Assembly (NCBI RefSeq): GCF_003002955.1
Contig: NZ_PVTJ01000003.1
Coordinates: 434,001-498,000 of the forward strand
Source: Glycomyces artemisiae
Lineage (GTDB): Bacteria; Actinomycetota; Actinomycetes; Mycobacteriales; Micromonosporaceae
Direction of reading: 5' to 3'
DNA length: 64,000 nucleotides
The notes under the pieces were generated by a model. That model was given only the letters and a program-made list of their open reading frames with translations. It was not told the DNA's origin and made no database searches. The stretch's first letter is position 1, and every line of letters begins with the position of its first letter. This document shows positions 25,172 to 33,423 of the stretch, in pieces. A program made the position numbers and the translations under genes.

Positions 25172-26214
25172 TGAGCAGCCCCATCCCCCCGGAGGCCGAG
25201 TCCGAGACGCCGGACGGCCCGCTGACGATCGCACAGCTCGCGGCCCTGGCGGGCGTCTCCACCGCCACGGTGTCCAAAGTGGTCAACGGCCGCGCCGACG
25301 TGGCCGCCGCGACCCGCGAGCAGATCGAGGCGCTCATCCGCACCCGCGGCTACCGCAGGCAGCGGCGGCCCGCCAAGACCGCGGCCCTGATCGACGTGCT
25401 CTTCCACGAGCTGCGCGGGTCCTACGCGATCGAGATCCTCAACGGGGTCGAGGAGGTCGCCCGCGAGCACCGGCTCGGCGTCGTCGTCTCCGAGCTCGGC
25501 GGGCGCCACGTGCCGGGCCAGGACTGGGTCGAGGAGGTCCTCGCGCGCCGCCCGCTCGGGGTCGTCTCGGTGTACTCAGGGCTGGCGCCCGACCAGAGCG
25601 ACCGGCTCTACAGCCGCGACGTGCCGCTGGTGCAGCTCGACCCGACCGGCGACCCCGAGCACGACGCGCCGTCGGTGGGCGCCAGCAACTGGAACGGGGG
25701 CCTCAGCGCCGCAAGGCATCTCGTGGCGCTGGGCCACCGCCGCATCGGCGTCGTCGCCGGACCCGGCGACATGGAGGCCGCGCGGGCGCGCCTCGACGGC
25801 TTCCGGGCGGCCCTCGACCTCGCGGGCGTCCCGGCCGATCCCGGGCTCGTCCGCCACGGGGACTTCAGCATCGAGCGCGGCCGCGACCTCGCCGAGGAGC
25901 TGCTGCGGCTCGACGAGCCGCCCACCGCGATCTTCGCGGGCAACGACGGCACGGCCCTGGGGGTCTACCACGCGGCGGCGCGGCTGGGCGTGCGCATCCC
26001 CGAGGACCTGAGCGTCGTCGGCTTCGACGACCTGCCGAAGGCGCGGTGGATGATCCCGCCGCTCACCACGGTCCGCCAGCCGCTCAAGGGCATGGGCGCG
26101 GCCGCGGCCCGGATGGTCGTGGGCCTCGCCGCGGGCGAGACGCTGCCGCAGCAGCGGGTCGAGCTCGCCACCGAGCTGGTGGTGCGCGAGAGCACCGCCC
26201 CGCCGCGGCGCTGA
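25171..26214 (+). CDS. LacI-family transcriptional regulator
   Basis: A 347-residue LacI/GalR repressor. An N-terminal extension of about 19 residues precedes the helix-turn-helix TIAQLAALAGVSTATVSKVVNG. The effector domain contains FAGNDGTALGVYHAAARLG and LSVVGFDDLPKARW. It lies between the divergent GH5 gene and the downstream GH43 gene, 185 bp away. It is the natural candidate regulator for both, but no clear shared palindrome was found to decide. The transcript looks leaderless. Confidence 0.92.
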   Translation: MSSPIPPEAESETPDGPLTIAQLAALAGVSTATVSKVVNGRADVAAATREQIEALIRTRGYRRQRRPAKTAALIDVLFHELRGSYAIEILNGVEEVAREHRLGVVVSELGGRHVPGQDWVEEVLARRPLGVVSVYSGLAPDQSDRLYSRDVPLVQLDPTGDPEHDAPSVGASNWNGGLSAARHLVALGHRRIGVVAGPGDMEAARARLDGFRAALDLAGVPADPGLVRHGDFSIERGRDLAEELLRLDEPPTAIFAGNDGTALGVYHAAARLGVRIPEDLSVVGFDDLPKARWMIPPLTTVRQPLKGMGAAAARMVVGLAAGETLPQQRVELATELVVRESTAPPRR

Positions 26215-26323
26215 GGCGGCCGGGCGAGGGGCCGCTCCGGCGGCCCGGATGTTCACGGTAAACGGCCAGGTATCGAACCATTTACATATAGGACTTCGAT
26301 CGCTACCCTGGGGGCAGCATCCT

Positions 26324-26349
26324 AACGTTCGAGGAATCCCCCGAACGTT
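26324..26349. promoter_or_regulatory. Inverted repeat upstream of the GH43 gene
   Basis: AACGTTCG at 26324-26331 and CGAACGTT at 26342-26349 are exact inverted copies separated by 10 bp, ending 51 bp before the GH43 start. The sequence is not GC-rich, so a regulator site is more likely than a terminator. The protein that binds is unknown; the LacI protein at 25171 is a candidate. Confidence 0.5.
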
Positions 26350-26399
26350 TCGTCGTCAGCGACCAGGGCGCGCACGGGCGCGGCCGGAGAGGCACCCCC

Positions 26400-27794
26400 A
26401 TGTCCACACCCATCCCGAGAAGGCGGCGGCTCGCCGCGCTCGCGCTGGCCTTCGGGTTCGCGGCGGCCGCGCTGAGCCCGGCCGCCGAACCGTCGCCCTC
26501 CCCGGCACAGGCCGACAACCCGATCGTCCAGACCATCTACACCGCCGACCCCGCGCCGCTGGTCCACAACGGACGCGTCTACCTCTACACCGGCCACGAC
26601 GAGGACGGCTCGACCTGGTTCACCATGAAGGAGTGGCGGGTCTGGTCCTCCGACGACATGGTCAACTGGACCGACCACGGCTCGCCGCTGAACATCGACA
26701 CCTTCGCCTGGGCCCGCCAGGACGCGTGGGCGGGCCAGGCCGTGGAGCGGGGCGGCAAGTTCTACTGGTACGTGCCCGTGGTCAACGACGCCACCGGCCG
26801 CATGGCGATCGGCGTGGCCGTCGCCGACAGCCCCACCGGCCCGTTCCGCGACGCGATCGGGCGCCCGCTGGTCGAGAACGGCGAGATCGACCCGACCGTG
26901 TTCATCGACTCCGACGGGCAGGCGTACCTGTACTGGGGCAACCCGAACCTGTGGTACGTCAAGCTCAACGCCGACATGACGTCCTACTCCGGCGGAGTCA
27001 ACCAGATCCCGCTGACCACGCAGGGCTTCGGGACCCGGCCCGGGGGCACGAGCCGGCCCACGCTGTACGAGGAGGGCCCGTGGGTCTACAAGCGGAACTC
27101 CCTGTACTACATGGTGTTCGCGGCGCAGTGCTGCTCGGAGTTCATCGCCTACTCGACCGCGCCCGGCCCGACCGGCCCGTGGACCTACCGCGGCACCGTC
27201 ATGCCCACGCAGGGGTCGAGCTTCACGAACCACCCCGGGGTGATCGACTTCAAAGGGAGCTCGTACTTCTTCTACCACAACGGGGCCCTGCCGGGCGGCG
27301 GCGGCTTCACGCGGTCGGTGGCCGTCGAGCGCTTCGCGTACAACGCCGACGGCACGATCCCCCTCATCAACATGACCTCGACCGGGGCGCCGCAGGTCGG
27401 GACCCTCAATCCCTTCGTGCGCCAGGAGGCCGAGACGATCGCGTGGGCGAACGGCGTCGAGACCGAGCGGGCCTCCGAGGGCGGCATGAACGTCGGCTGG
27501 ATCGAGAACGGCGACTGGATCAAGGTCAAGGGCGCCGCGTTCAACACGGGCGCGCGCTCGTTCACCGCGCGGGTGGCGTCGGCGACCTCGGGCGGGAGGA
27601 TCGAGCTGCGGCTCGACGGTCCGAACGGGGCGCTCGTCGGCACCTGCACCGTCCCCGGGACGGGCGGCTGGCAGACCTGGACGAGCGTCTCGTGCCCCGT
27701 GAGCGGGGCGTCCGGGACGCACGACCTGTACCTGAAGTTCACCGGCGGCAGCGGCTACCTGTTCAATGCGAACTGGTGGCAGTTCACCGCTTAG
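26400..27794 (+). CDS. Secreted GH43 arabinofuranosidase/xylosidase with CBM6
   Basis: A 464-residue exported enzyme. Signal peptide to about residue 38. The five-bladed GH43 propeller holds the three acids: Asp50 (YTADPAP), Asp164 (GEIDPTVF) and Glu225 (YEEGPW). A C-terminal beta-sandwich from about residue 330 (RQEAETIAW...GWIENGDWIKVK) is a CBM6, which binds xylan or beta-glucan chains. It starts with GGAGAGG 8 nt upstream. The expected role is trimming arabinoxylan side chains outside the cell. Arabinofuranosidase versus xylosidase activity is undecided. Confidence 0.88.
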   Translation: MSTPIPRRRRLAALALAFGFAAAALSPAAEPSPSPAQADNPIVQTIYTADPAPLVHNGRVYLYTGHDEDGSTWFTMKEWRVWSSDDMVNWTDHGSPLNIDTFAWARQDAWAGQAVERGGKFYWYVPVVNDATGRMAIGVAVADSPTGPFRDAIGRPLVENGEIDPTVFIDSDGQAYLYWGNPNLWYVKLNADMTSYSGGVNQIPLTTQGFGTRPGGTSRPTLYEEGPWVYKRNSLYYMVFAAQCCSEFIAYSTAPGPTGPWTYRGTVMPTQGSSFTNHPGVIDFKGSSYFFYHNGALPGGGGFTRSVAVERFAYNADGTIPLINMTSTGAPQVGTLNPFVRQEAETIAWANGVETERASEGGMNVGWIENGDWIKVKGAAFNTGARSFTARVASATSGGRIELRLDGPNGALVGTCTVPGTGGWQTWTSVSCPVSGASGTHDLYLKFTGGSGYLFNANWWQFTA

Positions 27795-27806
27795 CGGCGC
27801 AGCGGA

Positions 27807-27834
27807 ACGGGCCTCCCTGCGAGGGGAGGCCCGT
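27807..27834. terminator. Bidirectional terminator between GH43 and esterase genes
   Basis: ACGGGCCTCC pairs perfectly with GGAGGCCCGT around an 8-nt loop, 13 bp after the GH43 stop and 40 bp before the end of the convergent esterase gene. Confidence 0.65.
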
Positions 27835-27873
27835 CCTGTCGTGCCCGGCGCTGAGGGCGCACCGGGCGTCCTG

Positions 27874-29187
27874 TCAGGCGAAGGTCCACTTCTGGCTCGC
27901 CGAGCCGTTGCAGGCCGCCAGGACCACGCCGGTGCCGTTCCCGGTGCCGCCGTTCACGGTCCCGAGGCACAGGCCCGACGCGACGCCGGTGACGGTGCCG
28001 TCGGCGTTCACGTTCCACTGCTGGTTGGCCCCGCCGTGGCAGTCCCAGATGATTGCCCGCGTGCCGGGGGCGGTGGCGGCGCCCTCGGCGTCGAGGCACT
28101 TGCCGCCGTAGACGGTCAGCTGCTTCGAGGAGGTGCGGGTCCACTGCTGGTTGGCGCCGCTGTGGCAGTCCCACAGCTGGGTGACGGCGCCGTTCGAAGT
28201 GGACTGCGCCGAGACGTCGAGGCAGCGGCCTGCCGCGGTGTTGCGGACCTCGTCGGCCCCGGCGGGCGGCGTGGAGGACGAGAACTGGCTGATGAACGCC
28301 CAGACCTCGTTCTTGACCCAGCTGCGGGCGCCGCTCTCGCAGCCCGTGCAGCCGTCGACCGGGCCCTGCTGGTGCCCGCCGTCGAAGGCGGCCCACTGGA
28401 CCGGCTTCCCTTCGCGGCACGTGTACTTCGTGGTGATGTGGGTGCCGCTGCCCGAGGCGGGTTCGCGCGGGCTCAGCGAGGCGCAGCCGTTGTTGGCGAC
28501 GAACCGGTCGCGCATGGCGCGCGCGTTCGGCATGGAGTCGGTGACGCCCTGGATGCCGAAGTACGCCACCGCGCCCGTGCCGCCGGAGCAGCCGCTCACC
28601 GGCCCGGGGACCGAGATCGCGATGACCGCGCGGAACGTGTCGGGCCGCGCGCAGGCGAGGGCGTAGCTGATCGCCCCGCCGTAGCTGAAGCCCAGGGAGA
28701 ACCGCTGCGACTGGTCGACGCAGAGGTCCGCCTCGATCGTCCGGATCATGTCGTCGAAGAACGTCACGTCGCGGCCGTTCGGGTTGGCCCAGGCGTTGTC
28801 GAGGCCCTGCGGGGCCACGAAGATCGCCGAGCCGCCCGCCAGCGCGTCGAGCCCGTAGTGGGCGTAGACGGCGCCGTCGGAGCCGCCGGAGGCGACGTCG
28901 TTGGCGGTGCCGCCCCACCAGTGGTTGCCGAAGATCAGCTTGTGGGGCTTGGTGTTGTCGTAGCCGGACGGGACCTTGAGGATGAACGTGCGGTTCTGGC
29001 CGCTGCTCTGGATGGTGTGGGTGCCGCTGTTGAGCGTGGGGGCCTTACCGCACCCGCTGCTGGCCGCGGCGGTGACGTCGGCGGCGGGGGCCGCCGGTGC
29101 CTCGGCGGCCTGGGCCGTCGCGGCGCCGGTGAACGCCAGGACGGCCGCCGCCCCGAGGCAGGCGAGCGCGGATCTGAATCTCGACAT
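27874..29187 (-). CDS. Secreted CE1-like feruloyl/acetyl-xylan esterase with ricin-type lectin domain
   Basis: A 437-residue exported alpha/beta hydrolase of the PHB-depolymerase/CE1 type. Signal peptide to about residue 28. The nucleophile elbow GFSYGG has Ser168; an FGNHWWGG oxyanion-type segment and a late FDGGHQ His complete the site. The lectin trefoil covers about 318-437 with three repeats (GRCLDVSAQST, GKCLDAEGAAT, GLCLGTVNGGT). The ATG at 29187 follows AGGAG. It probably removes ferulate or acetate from xylan, making the chain accessible to the GH43 and GH10 enzymes nearby. A copy of the GntR operator lies over its promoter. Confidence 0.85.
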   Translation of the reverse strand: MSRFRSALACLGAAAVLAFTGAATAQAAEAPAAPAADVTAAASSGCGKAPTLNSGTHTIQSSGQNRTFILKVPSGYDNTKPHKLIFGNHWWGGTANDVASGGSDGAVYAHYGLDALAGGSAIFVAPQGLDNAWANPNGRDVTFFDDMIRTIEADLCVDQSQRFSLGFSYGGAISYALACARPDTFRAVIAISVPGPVSGCSGGTGAVAYFGIQGVTDSMPNARAMRDRFVANNGCASLSPREPASGSGTHITTKYTCREGKPVQWAAFDGGHQQGPVDGCTGCESGARSWVKNEVWAFISQFSSSTPPAGADEVRNTAAGRCLDVSAQSTSNGAVTQLWDCHSGANQQWTRTSSKQLTVYGGKCLDAEGAATAPGTRAIIWDCHGGANQQWNVNADGTVTGVASGLCLGTVNGGTGNGTGVVLAACNGSASQKWTFA

Positions 29188-29327
29188 GGTTGGAACTCCT
29201 TGCGGTTCAGGCTCTTCGGAGTCTGGACTGTGGACCGGCGCCGCATGAGAGGTCCGTGCAGGAGGATGCGGCCGTCCGAGTGCTGGAATCGCTCCCAGAT
29301 CGCCTCGGATGAAGCCGTGCAACGCCT

Positions 29328-29371
29328 TGAATATCGACGTCAGTCTATATAGATTGGATGTATGCCGTCAA
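29328..29371 (-). promoter_or_regulatory. Esterase promoter with second GntR-type site
   Basis: On the minus strand TTGACG (29371-29366) and TATAGA (29349-29344) are 16 bp apart. The predicted start falls in TGAATATCGACGTCA (29328-29342), which matches 10 of 15 bases of the GntR operator at 30269, including the whole GACGTCA arm. This suggests the esterase belongs to the GntR regulon. Confidence 0.5.
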
Positions 29372-29448
29372 GAGTCGAGCGTTATCCGAAGTTCGCCGCC
29401 GAATGTCCGTGCCGCACAGGCGCAGACATCGGATCTCTGCGCCCTCGT
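29372..29448. other. Remainder of the 261-bp gap between esterase and GntR genes
   Basis: Between the esterase promoter and the end of the GntR gene I see no gene, hairpin or repeat worth calling. The stretch 29188-29327 is the esterase leader and holds only its ribosome site. Confidence 0.4.
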
Positions 29449-30210
29449 TCAGCGTTCGAGGCGGTCGGGGTCCCCGGCCGCCGCGCGGCGCACGAGCCAC
29501 GCCTCGGTGATGTGGGCGAACATCGCGGCGGCGGCGCCCTCGGGGTCGCGCGCGGCGATGCACTCGAAGACGCGCCGGTGGCCGCGGTTCGAGGCCTCGC
29601 ACAGGGACCGCTCCGTGCGCCCCATGTACCGCGCGGTGTTGATGACCTGGCTCTCCAGGGACCGGACGACGGCGCGGGCGATGCGGTTCCCGGAGGCGCG
29701 CATGACGGTGTCGTGGAAGGCGCGGTCGTGCTCGTGGTAGGACTCCGGCTCGTCCACCAGCTCGTCCATGCGGTCGACGAGCTCGCGCATCCGGTCGAGG
29801 GCCGCGGCGTCGGCGGCGCGCGCGGCGACGTGGGCCATGTCGGACTCCAGGAGGCGGCGGGTGACGACGAGGTCGTCGAGGACGCCGAGGCTCTCGTCCT
29901 CGTCGATGGTCGCGGCGAGCACGAGCTCGTCGAGCATGTTCCAGGAGGCCGCGGGCAGGACCTGGGTGCCCGAGCCCTGCCGGATCTGCACCAGGCCCTT
30001 CTCCTGGAGGACCTTGACGGCCTCGCGGACCACGGTGCGGCTCACCGAGAACGCGTCGCACAGGGCGTGCTCGGCCGGGAGCGCCGAGCCGGCGGGGTAG
30101 TCGCCGCGGACGATGCGCTGCACCAGTTCGGCGGTGACGGCCTTGGCGAGGCTGGCGGGGCGCCGCGTCCACGTCGGCCGCGCGGGCCCGTCCTCGTGCG
30201 TCGTCGTCAT
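29449..30210 (-). CDS. GntR-family (FadR subgroup) regulator
   Basis: A 253-residue repressor. The winged helix is at about residues 24-85 (AELVQRIVRGDYPAGSALPAEHALCDAFSVSRTVVREAVKVLQEKGLV). The C-terminal all-helical FCD domain has the metal/ligand residues in HDRAFHDTVMRASGN and the late HRRVFECIAARD. FCD regulators typically bind sugar acids or other organic acids. It is divergent from the ABC importer and sugar-acid-type dehydratase operon at 30349, and a perfect palindrome lies between them. The ligand is probably an aldonate or uronate, by inference. Confidence 0.92.
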   Translation of the reverse strand: MTTTHEDGPARPTWTRRPASLAKAVTAELVQRIVRGDYPAGSALPAEHALCDAFSVSRTVVREAVKVLQEKGLVQIRQGSGTQVLPAASWNMLDELVLAATIDEDESLGVLDDLVVTRRLLESDMAHVAARAADAAALDRMRELVDRMDELVDEPESYHEHDRAFHDTVMRASGNRIARAVVRSLESQVINTARYMGRTERSLCEASNRGHRRVFECIAARDPEGAAAAMFAHITEAWLVRRAAAGDPDRLER

Positions 30211-30267
30211 CGGGCCTCCGTGTGCCGCCGCGCCGGTCGCGGATGCGGCTGAGTATACGTCACTCCA

Positions 30268-30296
30268 TTGACGTAAGACGTCATACAAGTTATGTT
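30268..30296 (+). promoter_or_regulatory. Promoter of the GntR-controlled operon with overlapping operator
   Basis: TTGACG (30268-30273) and TATGTT (30291-30296) are exactly 17 bp apart. The perfect inverted repeat TGACGTAAGACGTCA (30269-30283) overlaps the -35 box, so bound GntR protein would exclude RNA polymerase. An extra half-site ACGTCA lies at 30257-30262. Confidence 0.75.
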
Positions 30297-30348
30297 TACC
30301 GCGACCCTCGGCCGGACCCCCCGGCCACCCCACGGAGAGTGATCTGCA

Positions 30349-31614
30349 ATGAAGCGACGAGCACTGTGGTCGACCGCCCTCATCGCGCCGCTGGCGCTGT
30401 ACGGCTGCGGCAGCGCCGCGGCACCGGAATCCTCCTCGGGCGGCGGCGACACGCTCGTGGTCTGGGACTGGAAGTCGGGCGACGAGGCCGCCAAGTCCTA
30501 TATCGAGGCCGCGAAGGCCGACTTCGCCGAGCAGCATCCGGACGTCGAGGTCGAGTTCACGGCCCAGCCCTTCGACCAGTACTACAACCTCCTCGGCACG
30601 GCCATCCAGGCCGGCGAGGGCCCCGACGTGATGCTGTTCAACGGCGGCGGCCAGCTCCGCGACCGCACCGACGCGCTGGTGCCCCTCGACGACTTCGTCG
30701 CCGACGACATGGAGCGCCTGGCCGGGTGGGAGGCGTTCACCGCGGACGGGCACGTCTACGCCGCGCCGGTGACCCTGCAAGGCCACCCGCTCTACTACAA
30801 CAAGGCCCTGTACGAGGCGGCCGGGCTCGACCCCGAGGCGCCCGCGGCCACGTGGGAGGAGTTCCTCGCCGACTGCGCCGCGATCACCGAGGCGACCGGC
30901 GCGGACTGCTTCGCCATGGGCAACAAGGAGGGCTACGGCATCCAGTTCTTCATGTCGGGCCTCGGACCGGGAATCCTCGGCCCGGAGGAGTACGACGCCT
31001 GGATCGCCGGGGACCGCGACTGGACCTCCCCCGGGGTGAAGCGGATCTTCGAGCTGTGGGTCGAGGCCGAGCAGGCCGGGCTCAACAACGACGGCGTCAA
31101 CTCCACCGCGATGTTCAACGACGAGTTCGCGCTCTTCGACTCCGGGGAGGCCGCCCACGTCGTCGGCCTCATGTCCGACGTGGGCCACTGGAAGGAGTTC
31201 GGCGAGTTCATCGGCGACGAGAACGTCGGCGTCATGCCCGCCCCGGTCGTCAGCCCCGAGGCCGCGCCGGTCCTCCCCTACGACGGCGGCATCGGCTACG
31301 GCGTGGCCGAGTGGACCGACGACCCCGAGCTGGCCGCCGACCTGGTCCGGTCGCTCACCTCGACGTCCGCGCTGGAGGCGTTCTACGCCGACGCGGGGGC
31401 CATCGCCGCGGACACCACGATCGACGCCTCGGGCGCCGGGCCGGCGACCGCCGCCATCGTGGCGGAGCTGCCGACCGGCAAGCCCGCGCTGCACGTGGCG
31501 CTCTCGGCCGAGACCCTGGAGCTGATGGGCCGCCTCTCGCAGCAGCTCCTCAGCGGATCGGTCACAGTGGACGGCGCGCTCGCCCAGCTCGCCGAGAGCG
31601 ACGGGGCGGCCTAG
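30349..31614 (+). CDS. Extracellular solute-binding lipoprotein (SBP family 1)
   Basis: A 421-residue sugar-binding lipoprotein. The lipobox is LYGC with Cys20, followed by a Ser/Gly linker. Mature-chain segments LVVWDWKSGDEAAKSY and GPDVMLFNGGGQ are typical of cluster-1 binding proteins. It is the first gene of a five-gene operon. GntR control and the downstream dehydratase suggest an acidic or oxidised oligosaccharide cargo, which is inference. No ATPase is encoded nearby, so a shared MsiK-like ATPase is expected. Confidence 0.9.
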   Translation: MKRRALWSTALIAPLALYGCGSAAAPESSSGGGDTLVVWDWKSGDEAAKSYIEAAKADFAEQHPDVEVEFTAQPFDQYYNLLGTAIQAGEGPDVMLFNGGGQLRDRTDALVPLDDFVADDMERLAGWEAFTADGHVYAAPVTLQGHPLYYNKALYEAAGLDPEAPAATWEEFLADCAAITEATGADCFAMGNKEGYGIQFFMSGLGPGILGPEEYDAWIAGDRDWTSPGVKRIFELWVEAEQAGLNNDGVNSTAMFNDEFALFDSGEAAHVVGLMSDVGHWKEFGEFIGDENVGVMPAPVVSPEAAPVLPYDGGIGYGVAEWTDDPELAADLVRSLTSTSALEAFYADAGAIAADTTIDASGAGPATAAIVAELPTGKPALHVALSAETLELMGRLSQQLLSGSVTVDGALAQLAESDGAA

Positions 31615-31616
31615 AC

Positions 31617-32594
31617 ATGCCGATCGGGAACCCGCCTCCCCAGGTCGCGTCCGAGGTGCTCGGACCGGCCGGGAGCACCGCACGGGCGGGGGTCCGAGCG
31701 GCGCGGGGGCGTCGGCGCGGGAACCAGCGATTCCACCGCGCCGACCGCCTCGCCCCCTACATCCTGGTCGCGCCCGCGGTCCTCATCATCGCGGGGCTGC
31801 GGCTCTACCCGCTCGCGCTCGGCGTCAACTTCTCGTTCACCGGGGACGGCGACCGCAACGGGCAGGCCGTCGGGCTCGACAACTACTCGGCGCTCTTCGA
31901 CGACCCGCTGTTCACCGCGGCGATGCGCAACGTCGGCCTGCTCGTGCTGCTCCTGCCCGTCGCCGTGGCGATCCCGGGGCTCCTGGCGACCCTGATCTAC
32001 CTGCGGGTGCCGGGGCACCGGGTCTACCGGGGCGTCTACTTCTTCCCCGCGGTCCTGTCGCCGGTCATCATCGGCGCGATCTTCAACCTCCTGCTCGCCT
32101 TCGACGGGCCCGCGAACTCCCTGCTCGGAGCGGTCGGGCTCGGGCCCGTCGACTGGCTCGGCGACCCGGACACCGCGATGTACGCCGTCGTGGGCGTCCA
32201 CATCTGGGCGACCTTCGGGATGGCGCTCGTGGTGTTCCTCGCCGGATTCGCCACATTGGACCCCTCGCTCATCGACGCGGCGCGCGTCGACGGCGCGTCG
32301 ATCCCGAAGGTGGTCAGGCACGTGATCGTCCCCGGGCTGTCGCAGACGATCCAGTTCGTCGTCGTCACCACCATGATCGGGATGCTCACCTCGATGTTCG
32401 GGCTCCTGTACGTCATGACCGGCGGCGGCCCGGAGGGCTCGACCTACCTGCCGGAGTACTACATCTGGTTCCAGCAGGGCCAGATGGGCCGCCCCGCGCT
32501 CGCCTCCGCCGCGTCCACAGTGCTCTTCGGCGTGATGCTCGTCGTCGGGATGCTCCAGCTCGCCGTCCTGCGGCGCTCCGGAAGGGAGGACTGA
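31617..32594 (+). CDS. Sugar ABC transporter permease (MalF type)
   Basis: A 325-residue membrane protein. About 45 basic cytoplasmic residues precede six helices. The EAA loop is PSLIDAARVDGASIPKVVRHV. It begins 2 bp after the lipoprotein stop, and its stop abuts the GTG of the next gene. It forms the channel with the permease at 32595. Confidence 0.9.
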   Translation: MPIGNPPPQVASEVLGPAGSTARAGVRAARGRRRGNQRFHRADRLAPYILVAPAVLIIAGLRLYPLALGVNFSFTGDGDRNGQAVGLDNYSALFDDPLFTAAMRNVGLLVLLLPVAVAIPGLLATLIYLRVPGHRVYRGVYFFPAVLSPVIIGAIFNLLLAFDGPANSLLGAVGLGPVDWLGDPDTAMYAVVGVHIWATFGMALVVFLAGFATLDPSLIDAARVDGASIPKVVRHVIVPGLSQTIQFVVVTTMIGMLTSMFGLLYVMTGGGPEGSTYLPEYYIWFQQGQMGRPALASAASTVLFGVMLVVGMLQLAVLRRSGRED

Positions 32595-33422
32595 GTGGCA
32601 CCCCTGCGCGCAGGACGATGGATCGCCGCGATCCCCATGGCCGCCTTGGCAATCGCCACGGTCTACCCGCTCGTGTTCACCGCCAACGTCGCCATGAAGA
32701 CCCGGCACGAGTACGTGCTCGACCGCTTCGCCCCGGCCGAGGGCCTGCGCTGGGACGCGTTCGCCGCGGCCTGGACCGGGGCCGACATGGGCCGGTACCT
32801 CGCGAACTCGCTCATCGTCGTCGCCGGCGCCGTCGCGCTCCTGCTCCTCGTCGGGTCCATGGCGGGCTTCTCCCTGAGCCGCCTGCGGTTCCGCGGCTCG
32901 CGGGCCCTGTACCTCGGCTGCCTCGCGGCGCTGTTCATCCCGTTCCAGGTCATCATGGTCCCGCTGGCCCGGACTCTCGGGCAGGTCGGCCTCGTCGACA
33001 CCTACCCGGGCCTGATCCTCGCCTACACCGCGCAGTTCCTGCCGTTCACGGTCTTCCTCATGACCGGGTACTACAGCCGCATCCCGGCCGAGATCATCGA
33101 CGCGGCCCGCATCGACGGGAACTCCCTGTACGGCGTGTACGCGCGGATCATGCTGCCGCTGGGCCGCCCCGCGCTCCTGTCGGTGGGCATCCTCAACGCG
33201 CTGTTCTGCTGGAACGACGTGCTCATCGCGCTGCTCCTCATGCCCTCGGCCGAGCACCGGACGCTCATGGTCGGCGTGACCGCCCTGCGCGGCCAGTACT
33301 CCGCCGACATCCCGACCTTCGCCGGGGGCGTGCTCATCGCCGCCGTCCCCGTGCTCGTCCTCTACCTGCTCTTCCAGCGCCAGATCGCCTCCGGCGTCAC
33401 CGCCGGGTCCACGAAGGGATGA
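32595..33422 (+). CDS. Sugar ABC transporter permease (MalG type)
   Basis: A 275-residue permease with an EAA loop AEIIDAARIDGNSLYGVYARI and the FQRQIASGVTAGSTKG tail shared by MalG relatives. The GTG start immediately follows the previous stop. Its own stop (TGA at 33420-33422) lies 1 bp before the dehydratase ATG, so the operon is tightly packed. Confidence 0.9.
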   Translation: MAPLRAGRWIAAIPMAALAIATVYPLVFTANVAMKTRHEYVLDRFAPAEGLRWDAFAAAWTGADMGRYLANSLIVVAGAVALLLLVGSMAGFSLSRLRFRGSRALYLGCLAALFIPFQVIMVPLARTLGQVGLVDTYPGLILAYTAQFLPFTVFLMTGYYSRIPAEIIDAARIDGNSLYGVYARIMLPLGRPALLSVGILNALFCWNDVLIALLLMPSAEHRTLMVGVTALRGQYSADIPTFAGGVLIAAVPVLVLYLLFQRQIASGVTAGSTKG

Positions 33423-33423
33423 C

